Notes: generated by a model from the sequence alone, not told the origin. Shown: positions 1 to 9,605, numbered from the stretch's first letter. The stretch is DNA of 64,000 bases from Deinococcus aquatilis DSM 23025 (GCF_000378445.1 NZ_KB899707.1:47665-111664); one strand, 5' to 3'. Program-made: numbers and translations.

Positions 1-619
1 GGGTGGCGTCCAGCACACGCGTGGGCACGCCTGCAAGACGTTCTGCGGGCACATACAGCTCAAAGGCGGCAGTGGCGTCCAACACGTTCTTGGAAAACTC
101 GTTGGTGATCTGGGCCAGGCGGGTATTCAGGGCCATCAGACGGTCCTTCTGGTCTTGGGGCAGGTCGGCTCCCTCACGCCGGAATTCATCGATGGTCAGC
201 TTGAGATGACGCGCCCGTACCGGGTCCAGGGTGCGGCCCGCCTCGGTCTCGGCATAGGCTTTGACGGCAGCCCACAGGCCCGGATGCAGGCTGAGCTGCG
301 TATAGAACTCGCTGACCTTGGGAATGATGGCTTTTTTGGCCGCCTGCCAGGACTCATCACTGATCACGCTGTCGAGGTGATAGACGATGGTGCTCACGGT
401 TTGCAGTTGGGCCGTCAGATCGTCCAGATCGGCCATGAAGCCCTCGAAGCCGCGTTCGCCCGCCGCTGCCAGATGCTCCAGCCGGGTTTGCGTGGCGGCG
501 ATCAGTGTATCGATGGCTTCTTCGGCGTGTTCGGCGCGAATCTGGTCGAAGGGAATACGGAAACCGACGTTCAGCAGCGGATTGCTGCTCTGCACAAGTG
601 CATCAGCGGAAGGGTTCAT
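1..619 (-). CDS. M3-family oligopeptidase (oligopeptidase A/PrlC-like), N-terminal part
   Basis: Zinc metallopeptidase of family M3, expected to degrade oligopeptides in the cytoplasm. Only the first 206 residues are in the window; the gene runs off the left edge, so the HExxH catalytic motif is not visible. The readable part has the all-helical N-terminal pattern of OpdA/PrlC, with the family-like segments NPLLNVGFRIPFDQI near the start and RLAQITNEFSKNVLDAT near residue 185. The start is ATG at 619, chosen because a TATACT hexamer lies 6 nt upstream and suggests a leaderless mRNA. Divergent from the acetyltransferase gene. The family call is good; the exact subfamily is inferred. Confidence 0.85.
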   Translation of the reverse strand, partial: MNPSADALVQSSNPLLNVGFRIPFDQIRAEHAEEAIDTLIAATQTRLEHLAAAGERGFEGFMADLDDLTAQLQTVSTIVYHLDSVISDESWQAAKKAIIPKVSEFYTQLSLHPGLWAAVKAYAETEAGRTLDPVRARHLKLTIDEFRREGADLPQDQKDRLMALNTRLAQITNEFSKNVLDATAAFELYVPAERLAGVPTRVLDAT

Positions 620-625
620 CCGCTG

Positions 626-631
626 AGTATA
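626..631 (-). promoter_or_regulatory. -10 hexamer TATACT, leaderless promoter of the M3 peptidase
   Basis: Read on the minus strand this is TATACT followed by 6 nt and then the ATG. That spacing would place transcription initiation at or next to the start codon. No Shine-Dalgarno sequence is visible. Confidence 0.6.
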
Positions 632-715
632 GACAGCCGGAGTGAGGTCAGTTCAAACACCGAAAACAGGCCGAATGGCAGATGTGCCGGGGGCGGGGCC
701 GTGCTGTGCTGGTGC

Positions 716-1669
716 ATGGTTGACCTGCCTCCCAAACTGACCTGGCACACGCCCACCGACCTGCACCGCCTGGCCGAATTTCTGAGCGCCGCCCACCCCG
801 ACGCGCCCACCGCCGCCGCCGAGCTGGAACGGCTGGAGCGCGGCTACCTGCCCGAAGAAGTGCACAGGCGCGAGGTTCTGGAGGAAAATGGCGTCTGGGT
901 GGGGCTATATGGGCTGGATACGCCCCGCAGCGACTCGCACGCGGGCTGGCTGAGCATTTCGGTTTTTACTCTGCCCAACCACACGGCATTGGGGGAAATC
1001 CTGCTGGCGCGGGCCGAGGCGCTGGCTGCCGAATACGGCGCACAGACGCTGCTGAGCCGTGCGCGGGAAGGCTGGTGGGAATTGGCCTTTCTACAGGCAC
1101 ACGGCTACCGCGAACATGACCGAATGTGGAGCAGCACGCTTGACCTGACCACACTGGACTTTGCCGCCTTTGCCGCGCAGGAGCAGCGGGCGCAGGCTGC
1201 CGGAATCCAGATTCGCCCCCTCAGCGACCTGGGGCCATTTGATGAAGCCCAGCAGTTTCGGCTCTATACCCTGATTGCAGTGCTGCTACGCGACGTGCCC
1301 AGCAGTTCTCCGGTCAAGGTGTGGCCCTTCGAGATCTGGCAACTGCGGATCGTGGATCAGATCGACCCGGCGGGCCTGTTTGTGGCCGTGGCCCCGGACG
1401 GCGAATGGGTGGGCGTGAATGAACTGTATATCGTCAGCAGTACCAGCCCGCACACGCTCCGCAATGGCTTGACGGGGGTGCTGTCCCACTGGCGCGGGGT
1501 TGGCGTCGCCTACGCCCTCAAGCTGGCTTCGGCCCGCGCTGCACTGGCACGCGGTTTCACCCACGCACGCACGGGAAACCACAGCATCAATGCGCCAATG
1601 CTGGCTATCAATGCACGGCTGGGCTTCGTGCGGGAGGCGGCGTGGGTGAGCGTGAGGAAGGGAGGGTAG
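716..1669 (+). CDS. Double GNAT-domain acetyltransferase family protein
   Basis: A 317-residue protein with two GNAT-like halves. The C-terminal half ends in the familiar pattern of alternating helices and a strand (GVAYALKLASARAALARG, then NAPMLAINARLGFV), where N-x-x-M-x-x-x-N-x-x-x-G-F is the usual last motif of acetyl-CoA-binding GNAT proteins. The N-terminal half (LLSRAREGWWELAFLQAHGY) looks like a more degenerate copy. Tandem GNAT proteins are common in Deinococcus and acetylate unknown amines. The frame is open upstream, but 716 is the first ATG giving a sensible N-terminus; no Shine-Dalgarno is obvious. Substrate unknown. Confidence 0.8.
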   Translation: MVDLPPKLTWHTPTDLHRLAEFLSAAHPDAPTAAAELERLERGYLPEEVHRREVLEENGVWVGLYGLDTPRSDSHAGWLSISVFTLPNHTALGEILLARAEALAAEYGAQTLLSRAREGWWELAFLQAHGYREHDRMWSSTLDLTTLDFAAFAAQEQRAQAAGIQIRPLSDLGPFDEAQQFRLYTLIAVLLRDVPSSSPVKVWPFEIWQLRIVDQIDPAGLFVAVAPDGEWVGVNELYIVSSTSPHTLRNGLTGVLSHWRGVGVAYALKLASARAALARGFTHARTGNHSINAPMLAINARLGFVREAAWVSVRKGG

Positions 1670-1670
1670 A

Positions 1671-1788
1671 GGGTGGATCGTAGAACGTGGGAAAGGCGGG
1701 GTGGGCAGGAAGCTCAATTTTTTGACTCTGAACTTTCGAAACAATCCTAAAAATTAATTTCACATCCTCCACGATCCACGATCCACTC
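1671..1788. repeat. Inverted repeat between the GNAT gene and queA
   Basis: The arms at 1671-1690 and 1769-1788 are 17/20 complementary (core GTGGATCGTNGATCGTGG type). About 78 nt containing a T-run (1717-1723 region) separate them. The element sits between two convergent genes, so it may act as a bidirectional terminator. The right arm reaches the queA stop codon. Confidence 0.55.
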
Positions 1789-2872
1789 AGTCCTGCCCAG
1801 CACGCTCCAGGATCATCGCGTCTCCTAGCGAATAGAACCGGTATTCCCCTTCCAGCGCGGCAGCGTAGGCGGCCTGAATGCGCTCCACACCCGCGAAGGC
1901 CGCCACCAGCAGCAGCAACGTGCTTCCGGGCAAATGCAGATTGGTGATCAAGAGGTCCGGCACACGCACAGGCTTTCCGGGCATGATGAAGATTTGGGTG
2001 TCTCCCTCACCTGCTTGAATTTCTCCAGCAGCGTTCACCGCACTTTCCAGCGCCCGGACGGTGGTGGTTCCCACTGCGACGACGCGCCGTCCTTCTGCCC
2101 TGGCTGCATTGATGGCCTGCGCCGTGGCCGCGCTGATGGCGTAGCGCTCGGCGTGCATCACATGGTCGGCCACGCTGCCGGAAATGGGCCGGAAGGTGCC
2201 CGCGCCGACGTGCAGGGTGATGGCGGTGCGCTCCACACCCATCTGGTCCAGTTCGGCCAGCAGTTCGGGCGTGAAATGCAGGCCCGCCGTGGGGGCCGCC
2301 ACGCTGCCGGGATCGCGGGCATACACGGTCTGGTAGCGTTCTCGCCAGCGTTCGTCGTTATCACCTACATCGATGTAGGGCGGCAGTGGCAAACGTCCGA
2401 TGCTGTCCAGATGCGGCTTGATGTCGTAATCAAAGCGCAGCAGCCGTGCGCCGTCGGCAAGTTGGCCCACGATTTCGGCCCGGTGCGGGGCATCGGGTGG
2501 GCCAAGCAGCAGTTCGGGACCAGCACGCTTGGCAGGTTTCAGATAGGCCGACCAGAGGTATGCCCCCAGGTCGGCGCGGGCCTCCTCGCGCAGCAGCATG
2601 ACTTCGACTGCGCCGCCGCCAAAACCGTTTTTCAGGGGCTTGCGGGCCATCACCCGCGCCGGAATCACGCGGCTTTCGTTGAATACCAGCAGATCGCCGG
2701 GACGCAGCAAACCCGGCAGATCGCGGAAGGTCAGATGTTGGAGCGGCTCGCCCACCACCATCAGGCGGGAAGAGTCACGGGGTTCTGCGCCAGCTTGGGC
2801 GACGCGGTCTGGGGGCAACGTAAAGGAAAGCTGCTCCAGGACCGCATCCGGGTCAAGGTGAGGATCAGGCAT
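1787..2872 (-). CDS. queA: S-adenosylmethionine:tRNA ribosyltransferase-isomerase
   Basis: QueA transfers the ribosyl part of S-adenosylmethionine to preQ1 in tRNA, forming epoxyqueuosine at wobble position 34. The 361-residue product has the usual length. It shows recognisable QueA blocks: GDLLVFNESRVIPAR near residue 80, APTAGLHFTPELL near 197, ITLHVGAGTFRPI near 222 and VGTTTVRALESA near 270. The start is ATG at 2872, only 18 nt after the stop of the NYN-domain gene, so the two are probably cotranscribed. Nothing about the gene looks damaged. Confidence 0.95.
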   Translation of the reverse strand: MPDPHLDPDAVLEQLSFTLPPDRVAQAGAEPRDSSRLMVVGEPLQHLTFRDLPGLLRPGDLLVFNESRVIPARVMARKPLKNGFGGGAVEVMLLREEARADLGAYLWSAYLKPAKRAGPELLLGPPDAPHRAEIVGQLADGARLLRFDYDIKPHLDSIGRLPLPPYIDVGDNDERWRERYQTVYARDPGSVAAPTAGLHFTPELLAELDQMGVERTAITLHVGAGTFRPISGSVADHVMHAERYAISAATAQAINAARAEGRRVVAVGTTTVRALESAVNAAGEIQAGEGDTQIFIMPGKPVRVPDLLITNLHLPGSTLLLLVAAFAGVERIQAAYAAALEGEYRFYSLGDAMILERAGQD

Positions 2873-2890
2873 CGTCTGGCAGTCCGCCGA

Positions 2891-3454
2891 TCAGGGCTCC
2901 AGCGCGGGCGCTTCTTCGGCGCGGGCGGGCTTGTGGCGGGCAGGCATCAGGCCACCCTCGATGTCGGGCAGGTGCATGAAGCGGTCTGCGGCGTCGATAA
3001 GCTTCTGGGCCGTATGCTCGCGGAAAGAGATCACTTCTACCCGCTTGCCGCGCTCCTGAAGCACTTCCACGATATCGGTGAAATCGCCGTCGCCGCTGCC
3101 CAGCACGATCACGTCGAGGTGATCGCACAGGCGCACCATGTCGGCCACGATGCCCATATCCCAGTTGCCTTCGTAAATAGCCTTGCCGCCCTCGGTCACG
3201 TGGTGCAGCGTGAGGTTCATGCGGCGCACCTTGAATCCCAGCGTAGACAGCTTGTAGATAAAGGGCCGGGCGGTGGCTTCGTTTTCACGCTCCACGGTGT
3301 AGGCGATGGCGTGCACCAGTTCACGGTTGTCGGTACTGACGCGCATCAGCGTTTCAAAATTGACGGTACGCTCCAGCAGGTCGCGGGCCGAGTGGTACAG
3401 GTTCTGGGTATCGATAAACACACCGACTCTGGGACGGGAAACGACGTATTGCAT
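2891..3454 (-). CDS. NYN-domain (LabA/DUF88-like) PIN-fold nuclease
   Basis: A 187-residue NYN-domain protein. The family has a PIN-like fold and is thought to cleave RNA using acidic residues that bind metal. Visible signatures are GVFIDTQNLY near residue 12, with the first acidic residue, and LGSGDGDFTDIVEVLQERGKRV near residue 110. The GSGDxDF motif is the hallmark of the LabA/DUF88 group. The start is placed at ATG 3454 because AGGAGA lies 6 nt upstream; an in-frame extension to 3478 has no such support. Its position just before queA may hint at an RNA-related role, but this is only inference. Confidence 0.88.
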   Translation of the reverse strand: MQYVVSRPRVGVFIDTQNLYHSARDLLERTVNFETLMRVSTDNRELVHAIAYTVERENEATARPFIYKLSTLGFKVRRMNLTLHHVTEGGKAIYEGNWDMGIVADMVRLCDHLDVIVLGSGDGDFTDIVEVLQERGKRVEVISFREHTAQKLIDAADRFMHLPDIEGGLMPARHKPARAEEAPALEP

Positions 3455-3569
3455 TGGGATTCTCCTGTTAGGGGCCACACAGTGCAGGCAGCACGGGGTG
3501 ACGGAAAGAAAGGTGAGAGGGAAAAGGGCAGCAGGAGCCGAAATAGAGAGAAGTGAACAGGTACAGATA

Positions 3570-3586
3570 AAACGTCATTGACTGAA
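3570..3586. promoter_or_regulatory. Possible radiation/desiccation response motif (RDRM-like)
   Basis: The 17-mer AAACGTCATTGACTGAA matches the published RDRM palindrome TTATGTCATTGACATAA at 12 of 17 positions, including the whole GTCATTGAC core. DdrO represses from RDRMs in Deinococcus. It lies about 116 bp upstream of the NYN-gene start and 170 bp upstream of the aminotransferase. The outer half-sites are poor, so a chance match is quite possible. Confidence 0.25.
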
Positions 3587-3743
3587 CGCGGCAAGAAGCA
3601 TAGGCTCACTGCCCCCGCACGGATGTAATAAAATTAACAAAAAATGAATTCTGAGTGCGCTTTTCTGGCAAACCTGTCCAGAGGAGCCACCTGTTGCGGC
3701 GGCCCGCTCTACATAACCCGCGACACCTCGCCCCTCAGACCGT

Positions 3744-3749
3744 TACGCT
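3744..3749 (+). promoter_or_regulatory. -10 hexamer TACGCT, leaderless promoter of the class I aminotransferase
   Basis: TACGCT is followed by 6 nt and then ATG at 3756. This fits the TANNNT rule for leaderless genes repeated throughout the window. Confidence 0.6.
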
Positions 3750-3755
3750 AGGGAC

Positions 3756-5066
<1,311 letters not shown>

Positions 5067-5105
5067 AGTCCTCCTCAGTTCTCACGTCTGGATCAAGCAC
5101 AAAAA

Positions 5106-5148
5106 GAAGCTGGCTGCGCTGAGTTTTGGCGTTGCCAGCTTCCTTTTT
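5106..5148 (+). terminator. Intrinsic terminator after the aspartate aminotransferase
   Basis: A 9-bp perfect stem, GAAGCTGGC (5106-5114) with GCCAGCTTC (5134-5142), is followed by CTTTTT. An A-run precedes the stem, so it could work in both directions. It lies 40 nt past the stop at 5066. Confidence 0.8.
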
Positions 5149-5243
5149 CAGCTTCGGGACTGTAGCCGACAACCGCACCCCCCCTCCGCCACCGGGCATT
5201 CCGGCTTGATTTTCTGACCGCTGACCCCGAGGATGACGCCTAT

Positions 5244-5750
5244 ATGCCCACCCGTTACTCTGGAACGCCCGAGGAGCGCCGGGCGCTGGAGGCGTACATC
5301 AAGCTCTGGCGTGCCGCACACGCTGTAGAAGTGACTGCCAACCGCCACCTCTCTGCCTACGACCTCACCATCAGCCAATTCGGGGTGATCGAGGCTCTGT
5401 ATCATCTTGGCCCCCTCAGCCAGCGCCAACTGGCCGATAAAATTCTGCGCTCCAGCGGCAACCTGACCATGGTCATAGACAATCTGGAGCGCGACCAACT
5501 GGTGCGCCGTGACCGTGATCCGGTAGACCGCCGTGTGGTCAACGTGTCGCTGACGCCGCAGGGTGAAGCCCTGATCGACAGCGTGCTTCCCCAGCATGTG
5601 CGCGGAATTCACGACCTGTTTGCCATTCTGACGCCCGAAGAACTTGTTCAACTGGCGGCCCTGACGCGCAAATTGGGCCTGGGCCTTGCCGCAAAGGAAA
5701 ACGAGGCGCAGCAGAAGACCCGCAAACGGAACACGGCTGCCGCAGAGTAG
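5244..5750 (+). CDS. MarR-family regulator, MhqR-like
   Basis: A 168-residue winged-helix repressor. The recognition region LSQRQLADKILRSSGNLT followed by MVIDNLERDQLVRRDRDPVDRRVV (residues about 50-95) is the MarR HTH and wing. The wording DKIL..SG..T.V.D.LE...L and the end segment LIDSVLPQH resemble MhqR/HypR-type regulators, which respond to quinones and other electrophiles. The call is supported by context: a DoxX-type membrane protein and a dioxygenase-hydrolase fusion follow at once, the same kinds of gene that MhqR controls in Bacillus. The basic tail KTRKRN is extra. No operator was recognised. The effector is inferred. Confidence 0.85.
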   Translation: MPTRYSGTPEERRALEAYIKLWRAAHAVEVTANRHLSAYDLTISQFGVIEALYHLGPLSQRQLADKILRSSGNLTMVIDNLERDQLVRRDRDPVDRRVVNVSLTPQGEALIDSVLPQHVRGIHDLFAILTPEELVQLAALTRKLGLGLAAKENEAQQKTRKRNTAAAE

Positions 5751-5850
5751 GTCAGAGCCAACCCATAAGGGCAGGTGGAGCGCAAACGTGACCTCTGGGT
5801 GCACTGTCCCGCTCCGCATCTGCTGCCCATCAACTCCGACCTACAGCCGG

Positions 5851-6396
5851 TTACGAGCGTTGCGCCTGAAGTTCTTCGGCGGCCCGCGCTGCCTTGCCGT
5901 CGGTGATCAGTCGTCCGCCACGTGCCGTAGATCCGACCACCAACGCCGCCGCAACAATCACGAAGTTTTTGATGATGTACTGGCCTTCCAGGGTGGGAAC
6001 CAAAGGGAAGACTTTGAAAGTCTCGGCAGGGAAAAACAGCAGGGGCAAAAAGGTTCCAGCCATCTGCGCGAACAACAGGAACAGGGTGGCCCGCAGAAAT
6101 CGCCCGGACAACAGGCCCAGCCCGATCAGGCATTCCCACGCAGCCAGTACAGGCAAACTGACGCTGGCAGGCACCAGGCCAAAGGTCAGCGTAGAAATGG
6201 TGCGGGTCGCCAGATCCTCGGCCGTGCTGAGGCCAGGAAAGAATTTCAGCGCACCGAACCAGAAGAAAATCAGGCCAAGTGAGAGGCGAAGCAGCGTGAT
6301 GCCGTGCCCCCCGAACCAACCCACGATGGATGCATCCAACTGGTTGAAGCGTGCCGCCAGCGTAAGCGGAGAACGGGCATTAGGCTTGTCAGTCAT
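5851..6396 (-). CDS. DoxX/CatD-like integral membrane protein
   Basis: A 181-residue membrane protein with four predicted hydrophobic helices. These start around LLRLSLGLIFFWFGALKF (residue 35), LPVLAAWECLIGLGLLSG (residue 81), ATLFLLFAQMAGTFLPLL (residue 103) and IKNFVIVAAALVVG (residue 139). The G-x-x-F-x-x-x-G-x-x-K-F segment after the first helix is typical of DoxX/DUF417 proteins. In Bacillus, a DoxX protein (CatD) is encoded with a catechol dioxygenase and helps against quinones and thiol-reactive stress. The start at 6396 has GGAGGA 7 nt upstream. Divergent from the dioxygenase-hydrolase gene, with a shared control region of 209 bp. Confidence 0.82.
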   Translation of the reverse strand: MTDKPNARSPLTLAARFNQLDASIVGWFGGHGITLLRLSLGLIFFWFGALKFFPGLSTAEDLATRTISTLTFGLVPASVSLPVLAAWECLIGLGLLSGRFLRATLFLLFAQMAGTFLPLLFFPAETFKVFPLVPTLEGQYIIKNFVIVAAALVVGSTARGGRLITDGKAARAAEELQAQRS

Positions 6397-6593
6397 ACAG
6401 AGTCCTCCCAGCGCCCACGCATGACCTGACCGGGCCAGCTGGGGGCCTGTACCTCATTCTGAAGACTGCACACCAGACTTCTGCCCTGACCGGCCCGTGC
6501 AAGCCGCTCGGCCCCTGAACGGATTCTTCAGCATTCGTTCAGAGTGTCAAGGCAGCGAGGGCAGATGCTCTTCAAAATCGTTCAATGTTAAGT

Positions 6594-6599
6594 TACTCT
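6594..6599 (+). promoter_or_regulatory. -10 hexamer TACTCT, leaderless promoter of the dioxygenase-hydrolase fusion
   Basis: TACTCT is followed by 6 nt and ATG at 6606. It decides the start: the upstream in-frame ATG at 6585 lies inside the promoter and would give a non-homologous extension. The word TCGTTCA occurs twice just upstream, near 6534 and 6579. Confidence 0.65.
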
Positions 6600-6605
6600 A
6601 GTGGC

Positions 6606-8288
6606 ATGACTTCTTCCACTTCTTCTTCTGCTGCGGGCACTTCGCCTGTTCAGGGCCTTCACCACGTCACCGTGATGGCACAGAACCCTCAGCGCAACAT
6701 CGACTTCTATTCGCAGACGCTGGGGCAACGGCTGGTCAAGGTGACAGTGAATTTTGACGATCCGGGGACCTATCACCTGTATTACGGCGACCACACCGGG
6801 CAGCCCGGCACGATCATGACGCACTTTCCGTGGCCCGGAGCCAAAAAAGGCGTGCGCGGTAACGGTGAGGTGGTGGCAACGGCCTACAGCGCCCCGCGTG
6901 CCTCGGAGAACTACTGGCGGGCGCGGCTGACCGCAGAGGGTTTTGCCCTGAAAGAAGAACAGCGTTTCGGTGAACGCGTGTTGACACTGGAAGACCCGGA
7001 CGGAACCTGGGTGGAGTTGGTGTTCGACGACGGCCAAGCTGTGCAGCCCTGGCCCGCCTCGCCTGTGCCCGCCGAACATGAACTGCGCGGCTTTCATTCG
7101 GTCACGGCCTGGGTGGAAGATACCCAGCCTGTGCGGAAGCTGTTGGTGGAGCAACTGGGCTTTGTAGAGGAGGGCACCGAGCCGAGCAGCGCAGGAGGCC
7201 AGCGCACCCGCTTCCGGGGCAGCGGCAGCGGCGTGGGCCTGTATGTGGACGTGGTGGCGCGGCCCGGTCAGCCACGCGGCACCTTCGGGGCAGGTAGCGT
7301 GCATCACGTGGCCCTGCGCACCCGCAACGACGCCGAGCAGTTGGCCTACCTGGAATCGCTGACGGCGGCAGGGTTCCGGCCCACGCCCGTGCAGGACCGC
7401 CAGTATTTTCATTCCATCTACTTCCGGGAACCCAACGGCGTGCTGTTTGAAATCGCCACCGACGCCCCCGGTTTCCCTGACGACGAACCCGTGGAAGAAC
7501 TGGGCAAGCACCTGAAATTGCCTGCCTGGTACGAGGCCCAGCGGCCCACCATCGAGGCCAACGCACCCAGAATCGTGAGCCGCGAATACGGCGTCACCAT
7601 CGGCAACCGTGACCTGAATGCCGGGCAGGATTCAGCATCAGCGGAAGTACCCGAATCAGAAGAAGGCGGAGTACAGGTCTATGCAGCAGGCCGCCCACTG
7701 GCACAGGCGCGGGTGGCGATGGTGCTGCTGCACGGGCGCGGCGGCACGGCGGCAGACATCCTCACGCTGGCCGACGACCTGAACCTGAGTGCCTTCGCCT
7801 ACCTCGCCCCGCAGGCCGAGGGAAATACCTGGTATCCACAGTCGTTTTTGGCTCCGGTGGCACAGAATCAACCGTATCTGGATCAGGCCTTGGCAACGGT
7901 GGGCGCGGTCATAGACGCACTGGGGGAACAGGGAATCGAGCCGCAAAATGTGGTGCTGGGCGGCTTTTCCCAGGGTGCATGCCTGGCGCTGGAATATGCC
8001 AGCCGGGCCGCCTCACAGGGAACGCGTCTGGGCGGCGTGGTGGCCCTCAGCGGCGGCCTGATTACGCTGGATCAGGGTGGCGACCTCGCAGGCACCCCTG
8101 TCTTTATGGGGGTCGCACCCGACGATGCCCACATCCCTCTCAGCCGCTTTCAGGCGAGCGCCGATCACCTCAAAGCTCGCGGGGCACAGGTAGATGCCCG
8201 CGTGTATCCGGGACTGGGACATTCCATCAACAAGGATGAACTGGACGCCGTACGCCGGGTAATGCAGGGCGTGGCGGGGCAGGTCTAG
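6606..8288 (+). CDS. Fusion of MhqO-like ring-cleaving dioxygenase and MhqD-like alpha/beta hydrolase
   Basis: A 560-residue bifunctional protein. Residues about 10-300 are glyoxalase/VOC modules of the MhqO type, with metal-binding candidates in GLHHVTVMAQNP, TYHLYYGDHTGQPG, GSVHHVALRT and NGVLFEIATDAPGF. After a linker rich in Glu and Ser, residues about 345-560 form an MhqD/phospholipase-carboxylesterase hydrolase. It has VLLHGRGG (oxyanion region), GFSQGA with the nucleophile Ser455, APDDAHIP (Asp) and GLGHSINKDE (His). In Bacillus these are two separate proteins induced by hydroquinones. Here both activities sit on one chain, probably opening and then hydrolysing quinone-derived adducts. 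The two homologies are clear; the substrate is inferred. Confidence 0.88.
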   Translation: MTSSTSSSAAGTSPVQGLHHVTVMAQNPQRNIDFYSQTLGQRLVKVTVNFDDPGTYHLYYGDHTGQPGTIMTHFPWPGAKKGVRGNGEVVATAYSAPRASENYWRARLTAEGFALKEEQRFGERVLTLEDPDGTWVELVFDDGQAVQPWPASPVPAEHELRGFHSVTAWVEDTQPVRKLLVEQLGFVEEGTEPSSAGGQRTRFRGSGSGVGLYVDVVARPGQPRGTFGAGSVHHVALRTRNDAEQLAYLESLTAAGFRPTPVQDRQYFHSIYFREPNGVLFEIATDAPGFPDDEPVEELGKHLKLPAWYEAQRPTIEANAPRIVSREYGVTIGNRDLNAGQDSASAEVPESEEGGVQVYAAGRPLAQARVAMVLLHGRGGTAADILTLADDLNLSAFAYLAPQAEGNTWYPQSFLAPVAQNQPYLDQALATVGAVIDALGEQGIEPQNVVLGGFSQGACLALEYASRAASQGTRLGGVVALSGGLITLDQGGDLAGTPVFMGVAPDDAHIPLSRFQASADHLKARGAQVDARVYPGLGHSINKDELDAVRRVMQGVAGQV

Positions 8289-8329
8289 AGCAGACCGCTC
8301 TCGCTGTTCACAGCCCCCGAACCCTTGCC

Positions 8330-9028
8330 CTACTTCAGCGTAACTGCCACAAAAACCGGGTCGGCGTCCGGGCCTTCAAAGCCCGGCCCGAAGGCCCGGA
8401 GTGTGAACAGGGCGCGGTTTCCCCGTACATCCACCCGCTCCAGGCTGTAGCGGGCGGCACAGTTGCGGGCGGCAGGCAGGGCCTTATCCTGGTACACCAC
8501 GCGACCACGCACACTCAGGCGAAACCCGGAAGGGAAGTCGCCAGGGTTCAGGTAGTCTGCCGGACAATTGGACGGCAGGCGAAACACGCTGAGCTGGACG
8601 GGCGCAGTGATGCCTGCCGTCCAGAACGACACCGGTGTGGTGCGGCTCTGCCCGGTCCCGATCCCATCTGACCACGAGGCGTAGGCGGTGGAGTAGGCCC
8701 GGCGGTAACGCGGCACAGAAGTCAGGCCCGGATTCAAGCCCGACCTGGCAAAGACGTTGACCACCGGTGCAGAGGTCAGGAGTTGCGCCAGTACTGCCGG
8801 AGCTGTCGCGTCGGCATCCTGTTGGGTGCTGTAGACGGTAGCTCCGGTGGATGTATTCAGCACGTCCACATGGGCGGCACCAAACCCACTTCCATCCAAT
8901 TCTCCTGCAACGACTGCCAGCACGCGCTCACCGGACGGCGAAAATGCCACCCGAACAATGTCCAATCGGTTGCCCGCCCACGCGGTTGAGGTCAACAGAA
9001 TCAGGGCCGGAAAAAGGAGTCGCTGCAT
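8330..9028 (-). CDS. Predicted secreted protein, DUF2259-like
   Basis: A 232-residue exported protein of unknown function. Residues 1-18 form a signal peptide ending TAWA-G. The first part of the mature chain, RLDIVRVAFSPSGERVLAVV and then AAHVDVLNTSTG, resembles the start of DUF2259, where a beta-rich segment reads like a single blade of a propeller. Cysteines in SNCPAD and ARNCAARY may form a disulfide in the envelope. The start is ATG 9028 with TACGTT 5 nt upstream. Same strand as the next small exported protein but with its own -10. Family assignment is tentative. Confidence 0.6.
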   Translation of the reverse strand: MQRLLFPALILLTSTAWAGNRLDIVRVAFSPSGERVLAVVAGELDGSGFGAAHVDVLNTSTGATVYSTQQDADATAPAVLAQLLTSAPVVNVFARSGLNPGLTSVPRYRRAYSTAYASWSDGIGTGQSRTTPVSFWTAGITAPVQLSVFRLPSNCPADYLNPGDFPSGFRLSVRGRVVYQDKALPAARNCAARYSLERVDVRGNRALFTLRAFGPGFEGPDADPVFVAVTLK

Positions 9029-9033
9029 GGCTT

Positions 9034-9039
9034 AACGTA
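9034..9039 (-). promoter_or_regulatory. -10 hexamer TACGTT, leaderless promoter of the DUF2259-like gene
   Basis: On the minus strand TACGTT is followed by 5 nt and then ATG at 9028. It matches the TANNNT leaderless pattern. Confidence 0.5.
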
Positions 9040-9088
9040 CACCGCTGACAGCCTGTGCACGTCCGGTAATCCAGATCGTGCGGCCAGA

Positions 9089-9598
9089 TCAGAACCGGAC
9101 GCTGTTCAGAATCTTGCTGAATGTGGCACTGGCTGCCGTATACCGCGCGGGCGTATCGGTGAGCTGGAAGGAATAGATATTTTTGGCTCCGTTGCCGTAC
9201 CACACGCGCAGACGGAGTTGGCCTTCTTTGATGGTCAGGGCATATTCGCGCTCCTGCCCGCTGACGCCGCCGTAGCTCGCGGCCTTGCTGGACAGCAGCT
9301 TGATGGTCGCTCCAGTCGTCTTGATGCCTGACTCGAAGTTCTGGTATTCGGTTGCCAGATTCACGGCCCGGCCACCTTTACTGGCAAACAGCAGACGCAC
9401 CAGCGTTGCAGGCTTGGTTTTGCCCGACAACAGGCTCACGCCGTTGGTGTCATCTTTGAAGTCGATGCCCACCCAGCCCTGCGGATAGCTGAACGAAAAG
9501 GGCAATTTGGGGTCGCTGAACTTGATCAGGGTCTGTGCACTCGCCAAAGGAACGAATGCGGCGAGGGCCGAGGCCAAGAGAACACGGGGAACCTTCAT
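9089..9598 (-). CDS. Small exported protein, PsbP-like fold suspected
   Basis: A 169-residue protein with a signal peptide (MKVPRVLLASALAAFVPLASA, cleavage before QTL). The mature part begins FSDPKLPFSFSYPQGWVGI, the usual opening of PsbP/Mog1-like lipoproteins and of other domains that keep the words FSYPxGW. Function unknown. The start is taken at ATG 9598, not the GTG nine bases upstream, because that GTG overlaps a TACGGT hexamer lying 7 nt before the ATG. The neighbours do not suggest a function. Confidence 0.65.
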   Translation of the reverse strand: MKVPRVLLASALAAFVPLASAQTLIKFSDPKLPFSFSYPQGWVGIDFKDDTNGVSLLSGKTKPATLVRLLFASKGGRAVNLATEYQNFESGIKTTGATIKLLSSKAASYGGVSGQEREYALTIKEGQLRLRVWYGNGAKNIYSFQLTDTPARYTAASATFSKILNSVRF

Positions 9599-9605
9599 GG
9601 GCTGC

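Larger units (their letters stand above)
3455..3755. other. 301-bp divergent intergenic region
   Basis: This separates the NYN gene (minus) from the aminotransferase gene (plus). No credible coding frame was found. It holds an A+T-rich patch near 3625-3655, the leaderless -10 of the aminotransferase at 3744-3749, and an imperfect copy of the Deinococcus radiation/desiccation response palindrome at 3570-3586. Confidence 0.6.

Noticed and set aside
1934..3556. 540-residue plus-strand frame over queA and the NYN gene
   Set aside because: Crosses two genes and their gap in antisense, has no ribosome site and no recognisable domain.
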